From assembly GCA_023405815.1 (NCBI GenBank), contig JAEXXM010000028.1:1-34177 (forward strand): 34,177 bases of DNA, given 5' to 3'. This stretch comes from Pseudomonadota bacterium (GTDB lineage: Bacteria > Pseudomonadota > Alphaproteobacteria > Rhizobiales > Hyphomicrobiaceae). Below the pieces are notes generated by a model. It saw nothing but the letters and a program-made list of their open reading frames with translations, had not been told where the DNA came from and made no database searches. Shown here in pieces: positions 14,279 through 22,169 of the stretch (position 1 is its first letter; every line of letters begins with the position of its first letter). Position numbers and translations under genes: made by a program.

Positions 14279-15853
14279 ATGATTCGCTCGACCATTCTGG
14301 CGCTAGTCGCCGTCCTGCTTGCCGCCGGCACCGCCGGCGCCGCTGCCCCGCCAGGCAACGAAATGCCGACCGGGGCAACCGATCCGGCCATCACGCCGCC
14401 GATGGCCGCGCCCGTCGATACAAATCCCGTAGCCAGCGCCGTGCGCACAAAGCTCAACGGCCTCCCGACCGAAGGCTCCGCCCTCGAGATCAAGGAGCGC
14501 GCGGTCCTTTCCGATTTTTACGCCTCGCGCCGCGATGCCCCGATCTGGCTCAGCGAAGGCGGCCTCACCGAGCGCGGCGCCGCGCTGGGCGCCGAAATCC
14601 TCAAGGCCGACGATTGGGGCCTCGATGCGCGAGACTTCGCGCTTCCCGTCATCCCGCCCGCCGCCCAGCTCACCTCCGAGCAGATCGGCAAGGCCGATGT
14701 CGAGATCTCTCTGGCGCTGCTGAAGTATGCCCGCTACGCCCGCGGCGGACGCATCATCGACCCCACGATCCTTCTCAATTCCAATCTCGACCGCAAGCCG
14801 CAGCTCCTCGACCCCGAGGTCGTGTTCAAGGAGGCCGTCGCCGCTCCCGATCCGGGGGCGTTCGTCCGCTCCCTCCACCCCAAGCAGCCGCAGTTCGAGA
14901 AGCTGCGCCAAGCCTATCTCGCCAACAAGGGCAAGCCGCTCGGCAAGAAGATCCTCGCCAACATGGAAGAGTGGCGCTGGATGCCCGACGATCTCGGGCA
15001 AGCGCACGTTCTCGCCAACGTCCCCGAGTTCATGGTCTACTTCTACAAGGACGGCGCGCCGATCCATAGCGAGCGCATCGTCGTCGGCGAGGTCGGCAAG
15101 CAGACGACGATCTACACGCGCAACCTGAAGACCGTCGTCTTCAAGCCGATGTGGCGCGTACCGGATTCGATCAAGGCGCACGAGCTGCAGCCCAACCTGC
15201 GCCGCGGCGGCAGCATGTTTCGTCAGTACGACCTCGAGCTCGAGACCAAGGACGGCCAGCCGCTCGACTATCGCACCATCGATTGGAACGCGGCCAACAT
15301 CCTCGACTACGAGGTGGTGCAGCCGCCCGGCCGCAAGAACGTCATGGGCGTCGTCAAGTTCACCTTCCCCAGCCAGCACACGATCTTCATGCACGACACG
15401 ATCGACAAGTGGATGTTCGGCCAGAACGTGCGCACCCTGAGCCACGGCTGCCTTCGCCTGCGCAACCCGATGAAGATGGCCGAGGTCATCCTCCAGGAGG
15501 ACAAGGGCTGGAGCGCTGCCGAAGTCGACGAGAAGATGATGAGCGGCCCTCGCAACAACGAGATCGTCATCGAGAAGAAGATCCCGATGCATCTCGTCTA
15601 CTTCACCGCCTGGGTCGGCGAGGACGGCAAGCTCAAGACCTTCAATGACATCTACGGCCACGAGAAGCGCATCACGCAGGCGCTGGCCGGCGATTGGGAC
15701 AAGATCGATGTCGGCCGCAACCACCTCGCCCCCGTAGAGGCCGGCGATCCGAGCAATTTCACGCCCGCCCCCGTGGCGCGCCAGCAAAAGCGGACAAAGC
15801 AGCCCTCGACCATCATCGACATGGTCGGCAGCGCGCTCGGCGGCGGCTTCTGA
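14279..15853 (+). CDS. L,D-transpeptidase (YkuD domain, YcbB-like)
   Basis: A 524-residue periplasmic enzyme expected to form 3-3 peptidoglycan cross-links. The signal peptide is MIRSTILALVAVLLAAGTAGA. An N-terminal scaffold region contains SDFYASRRDAPIWLSEGGLTERG and YARGGRI, as in YcbB relatives. The YkuD catalytic motif is LSHGCLRLRNP with nucleophile Cys391. MEEWRWMPDD precedes the catalytic domain, as in YcbB. The tail after about residue 490 is basic and low-complexity. ATG at 14279 was preferred to 14258 because GGAGG lies 4-5 nt ahead and the signal peptide then starts correctly. The stop codon is 15 nt before the next gene, which suggests co-transcription. Confidence 0.93.
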   Translation: MIRSTILALVAVLLAAGTAGAAAPPGNEMPTGATDPAITPPMAAPVDTNPVASAVRTKLNGLPTEGSALEIKERAVLSDFYASRRDAPIWLSEGGLTERGAALGAEILKADDWGLDARDFALPVIPPAAQLTSEQIGKADVEISLALLKYARYARGGRIIDPTILLNSNLDRKPQLLDPEVVFKEAVAAPDPGAFVRSLHPKQPQFEKLRQAYLANKGKPLGKKILANMEEWRWMPDDLGQAHVLANVPEFMVYFYKDGAPIHSERIVVGEVGKQTTIYTRNLKTVVFKPMWRVPDSIKAHELQPNLRRGGSMFRQYDLELETKDGQPLDYRTIDWNAANILDYEVVQPPGRKNVMGVVKFTFPSQHTIFMHDTIDKWMFGQNVRTLSHGCLRLRNPMKMAEVILQEDKGWSAAEVDEKMMSGPRNNEIVIEKKIPMHLVYFTAWVGEDGKLKTFNDIYGHEKRITQALAGDWDKIDVGRNHLAPVEAGDPSNFTPAPVARQQKRTKQPSTIIDMVGSALGGGF

Positions 15854-15868
15854 TGACGGAGGCGGCGC

Positions 15869-16585
15869 ATGACCTCAAAGGATGGCTCTGCTCCGCTTGA
15901 TACCGCCCTCGTACGGCGGATGCTGAAGCATAGCTTGATCTGGCTTACTGCTCTCGGCGCCATCCTCTTCGCCTCCGCCGGTACGTTGCGCTGGCCTGAG
16001 GCCTGGGTATTTCTGATCGGCAGCGGCATCCTCGGGCTCGCCTCCGGTGTCGTCCTCGTCCGTCACGATCCAGAGCTGCTGCGCGAGCGCATGCGCGGCC
16101 CCATGCAAGAGGGTCAGAAATCCTGGGACAAGCCGCTGATCGGCGTCATCATCGCACTGTGTCTGCTCTTGCCGGTCGCGGCGGGCATTGATGCCGTCCG
16201 CCTCCATCTCTCGCTCATGCCGATCTGGCTCGAAGTAATGGGCGGGTTATTCGTCTGCCTCGGGATCTACCTGTTCCACGTTGTCATGGTGACGAACACG
16301 TATGCGACGACCGTGGTGCGCGTGCAGCGCGAGCGCGGCCATCAGGTGATCTCGACCGGCCCCTACGCCTATGTCCGCCACCCGATGTATACCGGCGCGT
16401 CGTTTTATTTCCTCGGCATCGCGCTCCTGCTCGGCTCGTGGTGGGCCGTGGGAATAGCCGCTCTTCTCAGTGCACTATTCGCAGTGCGCGCCGTGTGGGA
16501 GGAGGAAACCTTGAAGCGCGAGCTCGACGGCTATGCCGCCTATGCCGAGCGCGTGCGCTTCCGCCTCGTTCCCTGGGTCTGGTGA
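15869..16585 (+). CDS. Isoprenylcysteine carboxyl methyltransferase-like (ICMT/PEMT) membrane protein
   Basis: A 238-residue integral membrane protein with about five hydrophobic segments. The C-terminal half has the SAM-binding pattern of this superfamily: STGPYAYVRHPMYTGA, then EEETLKRELDGYAAYAERV. Bacterial members methylate small molecules or lipids; the name ICMT reflects fold, not a known prenyl-protein substrate. The substrate here is unknown. ATG has GGAGG ahead and follows the transpeptidase gene by 15 nt; the DUF1810 gene starts 7 nt after its stop codon, so this looks like one transcription unit. Confidence 0.85.
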   Translation: MTSKDGSAPLDTALVRRMLKHSLIWLTALGAILFASAGTLRWPEAWVFLIGSGILGLASGVVLVRHDPELLRERMRGPMQEGQKSWDKPLIGVIIALCLLLPVAAGIDAVRLHLSLMPIWLEVMGGLFVCLGIYLFHVVMVTNTYATTVVRVQRERGHQVISTGPYAYVRHPMYTGASFYFLGIALLLGSWWAVGIAALLSALFAVRAVWEEETLKRELDGYAAYAERVRFRLVPWVW

Positions 16586-16592
16586 TGCCGCC

Positions 16593-17045
16593 ATGCCCGA
16601 TGACGACCCATACGATCTGCAGCGCTTCGTTTCCGCCCAGCACCCGGTCTATGACCGCGTGCTCGCGGAGCTTCGCGCAGGCCGCAAGCAGAGCCACTGG
16701 ATGTGGTTCGTCTTCCCGCAGATTTCCGGCCTGGGATCGAGCCCCATGTCACGGCGCTATGCCATCTCGTGCCGCGCCGAGGCCACCGCCTACTTCGAGC
16801 ACCCCGTCCTCGGCCCGCGGCTCAGGGAGTGCACACGCCTCGTGAACGCCATCGCCGAGCGCAAGATCGGCGACATCTTCGCCAGCCCCGACGACATGAA
16901 GTTCCATTCCTCGATGACGCTGTTCTCGATTGCCGCGTCCGACCCGGCCGAGTTCAATGCAGCCTTGGCAAAGTACTTCGGCTACCCGGACGCAGCGACC
17001 CTCGACCGCCTTGCAGAGATCGGCGCCCATGTCCAAGGCCAGTGA
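16593..17045 (+). CDS. DUF1810 family protein
   Basis: A 150-residue soluble protein. Recognisable family stretch: YDLQRFVSAQHPVYDRVLAE, then GRKQSHWMWFVFPQISGLG, MSRRYAISCRAEATAYFEHP and DDMKFHSSMTLFSIA. DUF1810 proteins are calpastatin-like in some annotations, but their biochemical role is not established. ATG at 16593 was preferred to 16533, which would overlap the preceding gene. Its last 17 nt overlap the next gene. Confidence 0.85.
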   Translation: MPDDDPYDLQRFVSAQHPVYDRVLAELRAGRKQSHWMWFVFPQISGLGSSPMSRRYAISCRAEATAYFEHPVLGPRLRECTRLVNAIAERKIGDIFASPDDMKFHSSMTLFSIAASDPAEFNAALAKYFGYPDAATLDRLAEIGAHVQGQ

Positions 17046-17349
17046 CCTCACGCGCATCGCGCTCACGCTCGACGGGACGACCGCCGCTCCACACTTCGAC
17101 CGCACCGCGTTTAAGGCGAAGCGCATCTACGCCACGCTCGCCGCAGACAAAAGAACCGCAAACGTTCGGCTCACCCCTGATGAGCAGGAATTCAAGTGCA
17201 TGCTGGCGCCTGAAATCTTCGCCCCGGTACCGAATTCGTGGGGCAGGCAAGGGTGGACCACCATCACCCTCGCCAACGCTTCCGCCGCCGAGTTGCGCGG
17301 TGCTTACGACGGCCTGGATGCATGCGCTGGCAACGAAGCCCAAGCGTGA
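17029..17349 (+). CDS. MmcQ/YjbR family protein
   Basis: A 106-residue small protein with the YjbR-type DNA-binding-like fold. The pattern is LTLDGTTAAPHFDRTAFK, then IYATLAADKRTANVRLTPDEQ and WGRQGWTTITLA. Function in the family is not established. ATG at 17029 lies inside the end of the DUF1810 gene in another frame (17-nt overlap), which suggests translational coupling. The longer version from 16930 runs antiphase through DUF1810 and is not supported. Confidence 0.8.
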   Translation: MSKASDLTRIALTLDGTTAAPHFDRTAFKAKRIYATLAADKRTANVRLTPDEQEFKCMLAPEIFAPVPNSWGRQGWTTITLANASAAELRGAYDGLDACAGNEAQA

Positions 17350-17358
17350 GAGAAAAAA

Positions 17359-17868
17359 GTGATCCGGACAACCGCTGCCGTCGCTCTAATCGCAGTTGCA
17401 GGCGCTGGACCGAGCGGATCGGAGGCGGTCGTCAGCCTCGGTGATGCGCGCGTGCGCTACGACAATGCGCGCTGGACGGCGTCAGCCTCCGCCACAAGCA
17501 TCCGCTTCGAGCCCCAAGGCGAAGCGATGCGCCGCCACGACCCGGTCGAGTTGCAGATGGTCGTTGAAGTGGGTGACTGCAATGTGCTGGCCGCGCGCAG
17601 CTTTGCCCTCGGCCCGTATGACGAGAGCGAGATCACGCGCCAGGCAACGCGCATCGGCGACATCGACGGCGTCCGCCTCAGCGCCCACACCCGCTGCCGC
17701 AACGCCACCCCACGCGGCCACGTCGCCTGCGTGAAGGTCAACGGGCGCGCCTATCTGCTTTCCGCCCTGCAGCCCGACTGCCGCGGCCGCAACCTCTTCT
17801 CCGGCACTGATCCGCTGGGCGAGCTGGTTGACGGCATCAGCTTTGCGCCGATTGGCCCGCAAAAGTAG
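17359..17868 (+). CDS. Secreted protein of unknown function
   Basis: A 169-residue protein starting at GTG 17359, 9 nt after the MmcQ/YjbR stop codon, with GAGAG ahead. Residues 1-23 look like a Sec signal (TTAAVALIAVAGAGPSGSEA). The mature part has four cysteines (DCNVL, RCRNA, ACVKV, DCRGR), which could make two disulfides in the periplasm. No known domain is recognised. It is probably in the same transcript as the three genes before it. Confidence 0.65.
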   Translation: MIRTTAAVALIAVAGAGPSGSEAVVSLGDARVRYDNARWTASASATSIRFEPQGEAMRRHDPVELQMVVEVGDCNVLAARSFALGPYDESEITRQATRIGDIDGVRLSAHTRCRNATPRGHVACVKVNGRAYLLSALQPDCRGRNLFSGTDPLGELVDGISFAPIGPQK

Positions 17869-18037
17869 GCGCTTGCCGCAGGCGCTGCGCAAAAGCTCCG
17901 CCAAGACGCTGTCGATGATGCGATCGCCACCCTATATGACCAGGGAGCCGAGATTGTCCCGGCTCGACCGGGTCAACCGAGCGATCCCCTCGCTCGACCC
18001 GCGCCTGATCAGTGGGCCTTTGAAAGGAACCCATGTC

Positions 18038-18436
18038 ATGGCCACCCATTACGATGAATCCCACCACCTCATTATTTCCGATGACGATGCGCGCGGCGGC
18101 GTAACCGGCCACAACGTCCGCTACGTCCTTGCCTTCAGCATGACCGGCGTCATCGCGGCATTTGCGACAATTGCAATCTATTTCGGCTTCGACACTCTGA
18201 GCGAGCGTCTTTCGGCGACCTTCGCCAGGCACCCCTGGGAGATCGTGCAGAGCCTTGCCCCCTATGCAGCAATCCTCCTCGGAGGCGCCATCGTCGCCAG
18301 CCTCGCCCTCGGAATCTGGAATATCGTCGCTGGGCACAGCGAGGATGACAGCGAGAGCTTCATGCGCGCCCGCGTAGCGACGCAGTTCGCCGTCATCTGC
18401 GTGGCCATGGCGCTGCTGTACCTTTCGACAGTCTGA
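18038..18436 (+). CDS. Small membrane protein with HIG1-like C-terminal region
   Basis: A 132-residue protein with a His/Asp-rich cytoplasmic N-terminus (THYDESHHLIISDDDARGG) and three hydrophobic segments (about residues 30-49, 72-94 and 112-130). The last two with the connecting SEDDSESFMRARVATQ resemble the HIG1 (hypoxia-induced) domain, where a basic MRxRVxxQ segment joins two membrane helices; bacterial HIG1 proteins associate with cytochrome oxidases. This is recognition by eye, not a search result. ATG 18038 has AAAGGAAC ahead and was preferred to in-frame upstream ATGs that overlap the previous gene. Confidence 0.65.
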   Translation: MATHYDESHHLIISDDDARGGVTGHNVRYVLAFSMTGVIAAFATIAIYFGFDTLSERLSATFARHPWEIVQSLAPYAAILLGGAIVASLALGIWNIVAGHSEDDSESFMRARVATQFAVICVAMALLYLSTV

Positions 18437-18457
18437 CGCTGAAACGCAGGTTCGGCT

Positions 18458-18547
18458 GTCATCCCGGCACTTGTTGCCGGGATCCATCATGCGGCTGGGA
18501 CCTGAGCGCGCGGACAGCTGGATCCCGGGGACAAGCCCCGGGGTGAC
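18458..18547. repeat. 90-bp bipartite REP-like inverted pair (copy C)
   Basis: The left half (18458-18486) is identical to that of the copy at 6899-6927. The right half (18519-18547) is the GGGG-stem subtype with one change. The 32-nt spacer matches copy B at 23 of 32 bases, so the two units are homologous over their full 90 bp. It fills the gap between the convergent HIG1-like and thrS genes, ending 3 nt before the thrS stop codon, where its hairpins could end both transcripts. Confidence 0.85.
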
Positions 18548-18550
18548 AAC

Positions 18551-20569
18551 CTAGGCGGCTTTGGCATCCGCTTCTTGAGACCGCTTCTGGTCGGGCGGCG
18601 TGGCCTCATCGGCCAGCAGCGCGATGGCCTCGCCGAGCGGCAGCACGTTCTGGTCCTGCGACCCGAGTCGGCGGATCGAGACCTTGCCCTCCTCCGCCTC
18701 GCGCTTGCCGACGACAAGCATCACCGGCACCTTGGCCAGCGAGTGCTCACGCACCTTGTAGTTGATCTTCTCGTTGCGCAGATCGACGTCCACCCGCAAA
18801 CCGGCCGCACGCAACTGCTCCGCCACCTTGAGCGCATAGTCGTCGGCATCCGAGACGATCGTCGCCACCACCACCTGCAGCGGCGACAGCCAAAGCGGGA
18901 AGTGCCCGGCGAAGTTCTCGATGAGGATGCCCGTGAAGCGCTCCAGTGAGCCAAACATGGCGCGGTGGATCATCACCGGCGTCTTCTTCTCCGAGTGCTC
19001 GTCGATGTAGAAGGCGCCGAGTCGCCCAGCCAAGTTGAAGTCGACCTGCGTCGTGCCGCACTGCCACTCGCGGCCAATGGCGTCCTTCAAGACGTACTCG
19101 AGCTTCGGGCCGTAGAACGCGCCCTCGCCCGGCTGCAGCGCCGTCTTCACGCGGCCGTTCGACTGCCGCGTGACCTCGTCGAGCACGTCCTGCAACGCCT
19201 TCTCGGCTTTGTCCCACAGCTCGTCGGCACCGACGCGCTTCTCCGGTCGCGTCGAAAGCTTGATGAAGATGTCCTCGAAGCCGAAGTCCTTGTAGATCGA
19301 CAGCATCAGATCATTGATCTTGAGGCATTCCTCCATGATCTGATCTTCGGTGATGAAGATGTGCGCGTCGTCCTGCGTGAAGTGGCGCACGCGCAGCATG
19401 CCGTGCAGTGCTCCGCTAGGCTCGTAGCGGTGCACCTTGCCGAACTCGGCGATCTTCAAGGGCAGGTCGCGGTAGCTTTTGAGCCCGTGCTTGAAGATCT
19501 GCACGTGCCCCGGGCAGTTCATCGGCTTGCAGCAGAACACGCGCTCGTCGGGGAGCGTCGTCGTGAACATGTTCTCGCCGTAGTTCTCCCAGTGACCCGA
19601 CAGCTCCCAGAAGTGCTTCTCCATCATGTCGGGAGAGTTCACCTCCTGGTAGCCGGCCGCGTCGAGACGGCGGCGCATGTAGGCGATGAGCGTCTGGAAC
19701 AGCGTCCAGCCCTTGGGGTGCCAGAACACGCTTCCCGGCGCCTCTTCCTGGAAGTGGAAGAGATCCATCTCGCGCCCGAGCTTGCGGTGGTCGCGCTTCT
19801 CCGCTTCCTCGAGCCGATGCAGGTAAGCCTTGAGCTCGTCCTCCGTGGCCCACGCCGTGCCGTAGATTCGCTGCAGCATCGGCTTGTTGGGATCGCCACG
19901 CCAATAGGCACCCGCGATCTTCTGCAGCTTGAAGGCTTTGCCGATCTGCCCCGTCGACGCCATGTGAGGGCCGCGGCACAGGTCGAGCCATTCGCCCTGC
20001 TTGTAGATCTTCAGGTCCTCGCCTTCAGGAATGGCGTCGACCAGCTCGACCTTGAAGTTCTCGCCGCGCTCGCGGAAGAAATCCTTCGCCTTGGCGCGGC
20101 TCCAGAACTCCTTCGTGAACGGCGCGTTCTTGGCGATGATCTCGCCCATCTTCTTCTCGATCTTGGCGAGATCGTCGGGGTGAAACGGCTCCTGCTTGGC
20201 GAAGTCGTAGTAGAAGCCGTTCTCGATCACGGGACCGATCGTCACCTGCGTCTTCGGCCACAGCGCCTGCACCGCTTCCGCCATGACGTGCGCGGCATCG
20301 TGCCGGATCAGCTCCAGCGCCTCTGGATCCGTGCGCGAAACGAATTTGATCGTCGCGTCCTCGTCGATGGGATCGGCGAGGTCGGCCAGCTTGCCGTTGA
20401 GGCTCATGGCCACGGTGCGCTTCGCTAGCGAAGGCGAGATCGCCTTGGCGACGCTCGCGCCGCTCGTGCCGCGCTCGATCTTGCGCGTCGCTCCGTCCGG
20501 GAATGTGAGGGTGATCTGGGGCGCCTTGGCGGAAGAACTGGGCGCAGAATCGTGGGCCGCATCGGCCAT
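18551..20569 (-). CDS. thrS: Threonyl-tRNA synthetase
   Basis: Charges tRNA-Thr. A 672-residue product with the standard order: TGS domain (about 20-80, ITLFPDG-like start), the editing domain with HDAAHVMAEAVQ and a later CRGPHMASTG segment, the class II catalytic core with HPKGWTLFQTLIAYMRR, CCKPMNCPGHVQIFKHG and FGKVHRYEPSGALHGMLRVR, and the C-terminal anticodon-binding domain (PLWLSPLQVVV onwards). An 18-residue Ala/Ser-rich N-terminal extension makes it slightly longer than most. ATG 20569 has GGAGAGAGG ahead. No T-box-like leader was recognised in the 113-nt upstream gap. Confidence 0.97.
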   Translation of the reverse strand: MADAAHDSAPSSSAKAPQITLTFPDGATRKIERGTSGASVAKAISPSLAKRTVAMSLNGKLADLADPIDEDATIKFVSRTDPEALELIRHDAAHVMAEAVQALWPKTQVTIGPVIENGFYYDFAKQEPFHPDDLAKIEKKMGEIIAKNAPFTKEFWSRAKAKDFFRERGENFKVELVDAIPEGEDLKIYKQGEWLDLCRGPHMASTGQIGKAFKLQKIAGAYWRGDPNKPMLQRIYGTAWATEDELKAYLHRLEEAEKRDHRKLGREMDLFHFQEEAPGSVFWHPKGWTLFQTLIAYMRRRLDAAGYQEVNSPDMMEKHFWELSGHWENYGENMFTTTLPDERVFCCKPMNCPGHVQIFKHGLKSYRDLPLKIAEFGKVHRYEPSGALHGMLRVRHFTQDDAHIFITEDQIMEECLKINDLMLSIYKDFGFEDIFIKLSTRPEKRVGADELWDKAEKALQDVLDEVTRQSNGRVKTALQPGEGAFYGPKLEYVLKDAIGREWQCGTTQVDFNLAGRLGAFYIDEHSEKKTPVMIHRAMFGSLERFTGILIENFAGHFPLWLSPLQVVVATIVSDADDYALKVAEQLRAAGLRVDVDLRNEKINYKVREHSLAKVPVMLVVGKREAEEGKVSIRRLGSQDQNVLPLGEAIALLADEATPPDQKRSQEADAKAA

Positions 20570-20682
20570 GACCTCTCTCCTCTCAATCGCTGCATACCAA
20601 GCAGGTAAGATGCGAGCGCTATGTGCGGCGCCCCGCCGACGATGTCAAGCGTGGAGGTTAATCGCGGGGCTACCCGCAGCCG

Positions 20683-20961
20683 TCAGTTGAAGATCGAGAA
20701 GATGGCCGCGAAGACCGCTGCAATCGCGCCGAGCACCGCGAGCACGGCATTGGCGAGCATTTCGAGAAGGCTCTCGAAAACGTCTGATGCACTGGCGCCG
20801 ACGACGATGACACCCGTCCCGCCGGCCGCGATCAGCGCCGCCGTCACTGCACTGAAAACCGTGTACCAGAGCAACGCAAAGAAGATGACGCCGACCACTG
20901 CCGCGATGGCGAAAGTCTTCAGAATGCTCTTGGACACTGATGGAGGCGGCTGGGTCGTCAT
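20683..20961 (-). CDS. Small membrane protein of unknown function
   Basis: A 92-residue protein, almost wholly hydrophobic after a short polar start (MTTQPPPSVSKSILKTF), with two to three membrane segments (AIAAVVGVIFFALLWYTVF, ALIAAGGTGVIVVGA and LANAVLAVLGAIAAVFAAIF). ATG 20961 with GGAG ahead was preferred to 21012. It lies between thrS and the era 3' remnant. No family is recognised. Confidence 0.6.
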   Translation of the reverse strand: MTTQPPPSVSKSILKTFAIAAVVGVIFFALLWYTVFSAVTAALIAAGGTGVIVVGASASDVFESLLEMLANAVLAVLGAIAAVFAAIFSIFN

Positions 20962-21034
20962 GGAATGGCTCCGGTCGGGGACGTTGCCATAGCGTGGATT
21001 TCGCCCCTGCAATGTTCCCTTGGTAATAGCCGCT

Positions 21035-21143
21035 CTACTTCTTCGGTAGCTCCAGCCCCATCTCGCGATAGTGCTCCGGATCGTCCTGCCAGTTCTCCCG
21101 CACCTTGACGAACAGGAACAGGTGCACCGGCCGCTCGATGATG
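21035..21143 (-). pseudogene. Detached 3' end of an era gene (direct repeat of the intact era terminus)
   Basis: On the minus strand this encodes IIERPVHLFLFVKVRENW and then QDDPEHYREMGLELPKK with a TAG stop, matching the last 35 codons of the intact era (22170-22276) with two amino-acid differences. About 10 of 105 bases differ, mostly at third codon positions. It begins one base after the stop codon of the outer-membrane protein gene and has no start codon of its own, so it is a remnant rather than a gene. See the finding on the era duplication. Confidence 0.9.
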
Positions 21144-21144
21144 G

Positions 21145-22035
21145 CTAGAATGCCCGGTTGATCGACACCGCCACGGACTGGATCGTCAGCCGGTCGCTGA
21201 CGTCCAAAATGGCTCCGCCTTCGGTGGTGATCGTCGACCCAGAGTCGATGTAAGAACTCGAAAACTGCGCCGAGTAACTGTTCGACGGTCCGTTCGCGCG
21301 CGCCCACGTGTAGTTAAGATCGACGAACCAAAGATCATCAAGAAAATAGGCTACGCCAGCCTGAAAGCCTCCGCCCCACACCCAATCGGAGCTCGAGAAA
21401 TTCAATGGCGCGCCGGTGATGTCGGAATGCCGACCGTTGATGTCGGCAAAGCCGATAGCGTTGTGAATAGTCGTCTCGACATCGAGTAGCATCGGACCAC
21501 CGCCGCCATAGAAGAACCCCTGGCCGAAGCTCTGTCCGAGAAAGGGAAATAGCATCAGCTGGTGGGACACGCGTGTCTTTGCCGAGCCGATCAGCACATT
21601 TCCGGTGAAGCTGTCGGGGCTGCCGCCCACAGGTGTGAAAGCCCCTGCCTGCGGGAGGATCCCGCGCCACTCCGTGTCGGAACCATCGTACTGATAGGAG
21701 AGCTTTATACCCCACAGCAGACTTGTACCGGGAAAGTGCGCGAAGTAGCCAATCTGGCCCTGCGGAACGAGATTGCCATCCCTCTGGCCGTTGGGAACGG
21801 CAGGGCCGCCAGCGGCGCCGACCGCGACCAGGGAACCGTTCATGTAGACGCTCGTAGGGTCGGAAACGCCGAGCAGCGACTGATCGAGGTCTACGCTACT
21901 GTATGCGCCACCGAGACCACCGAACCAAGCAGCCCGCGGGGGACCCGATTCAGACTGGGCAGCTGCGTCGGCGGTTAAGGCAAAGGCTACAATGAGACTA
22001 CCGCTAACACTAGATAACAACCGCGCACCGCCCAT
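21145..22035 (-). CDS. Outer-membrane beta-barrel protein
   Basis: A 296-residue product with signal peptide MGGARLLSSVSGSLIVAF to about residue 27 (ADAAAQ). Alternating polar and apolar strands with many Gly and aromatic residues follow (YFAHFPGTSLLWGIKLSYQY, FVDLNYTWARA), and the chain ends SINRAF; a C-terminal Phe is the usual beta-barrel assembly signal. It resembles Omp25/Omp31- or opacity-type porin-like barrels, but the exact family is not certain. The start ATG 22035 was preferred to an upstream TTG. Some stretches are AT-richer than neighbours (21301-21360 has 29 G+C of 60). It sits between the intact era 3' end and a second copy of that end, which suggests it arrived as an insert. 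Confidence 0.8.
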   Translation of the reverse strand: MGGARLLSSVSGSLIVAFALTADAAAQSESGPPRAAWFGGLGGAYSSVDLDQSLLGVSDPTSVYMNGSLVAVGAAGGPAVPNGQRDGNLVPQGQIGYFAHFPGTSLLWGIKLSYQYDGSDTEWRGILPQAGAFTPVGGSPDSFTGNVLIGSAKTRVSHQLMLFPFLGQSFGQGFFYGGGGPMLLDVETTIHNAIGFADINGRHSDITGAPLNFSSSDWVWGGGFQAGVAYFLDDLWFVDLNYTWARANGPSNSYSAQFSSSYIDSGSTITTEGGAILDVSDRLTIQSVAVSINRAF

Positions 22036-22169
22036 GAATTGCCCCCGTACCAAAATTGCCTGGCACCGACCTTAGGCGATTCTCAGACGTACTCTGAAGC
22101 ACCCGGATCCGTCACTCCGACGTTCCAGCTTATCGGTCATGTTCGCGAGTCAGCTCCCCGCGGCTTTGG

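Noticed and set aside
14303..15787. A 494-codon open frame antisense to the L,D-transpeptidase gene
   Set aside because: It is exactly opposite a gene with clear catalytic motifs; long antisense frames are common in high-GC DNA because stop codons are rare there. The translation has no recognisable domain.
6899..18547. CRISPR-like repeats
   Set aside because: The repeats are palindromic pairs scattered kilobases apart with no regular repeat-spacer array and no cas genes.
20570..20682. T-box or attenuator leader for thrS
   Set aside because: No specifier stem, T-box sequence or terminator/antiterminator pair was seen, and T-box control is not expected in alphaproteobacteria.
21035..21307. 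A 90-codon frame ending like Era, as a possible second KH-domain protein
   Set aside because: Only the last 35 codons match Era; the upstream part is the antiphase frame of the outer-membrane protein gene. It is a remnant.
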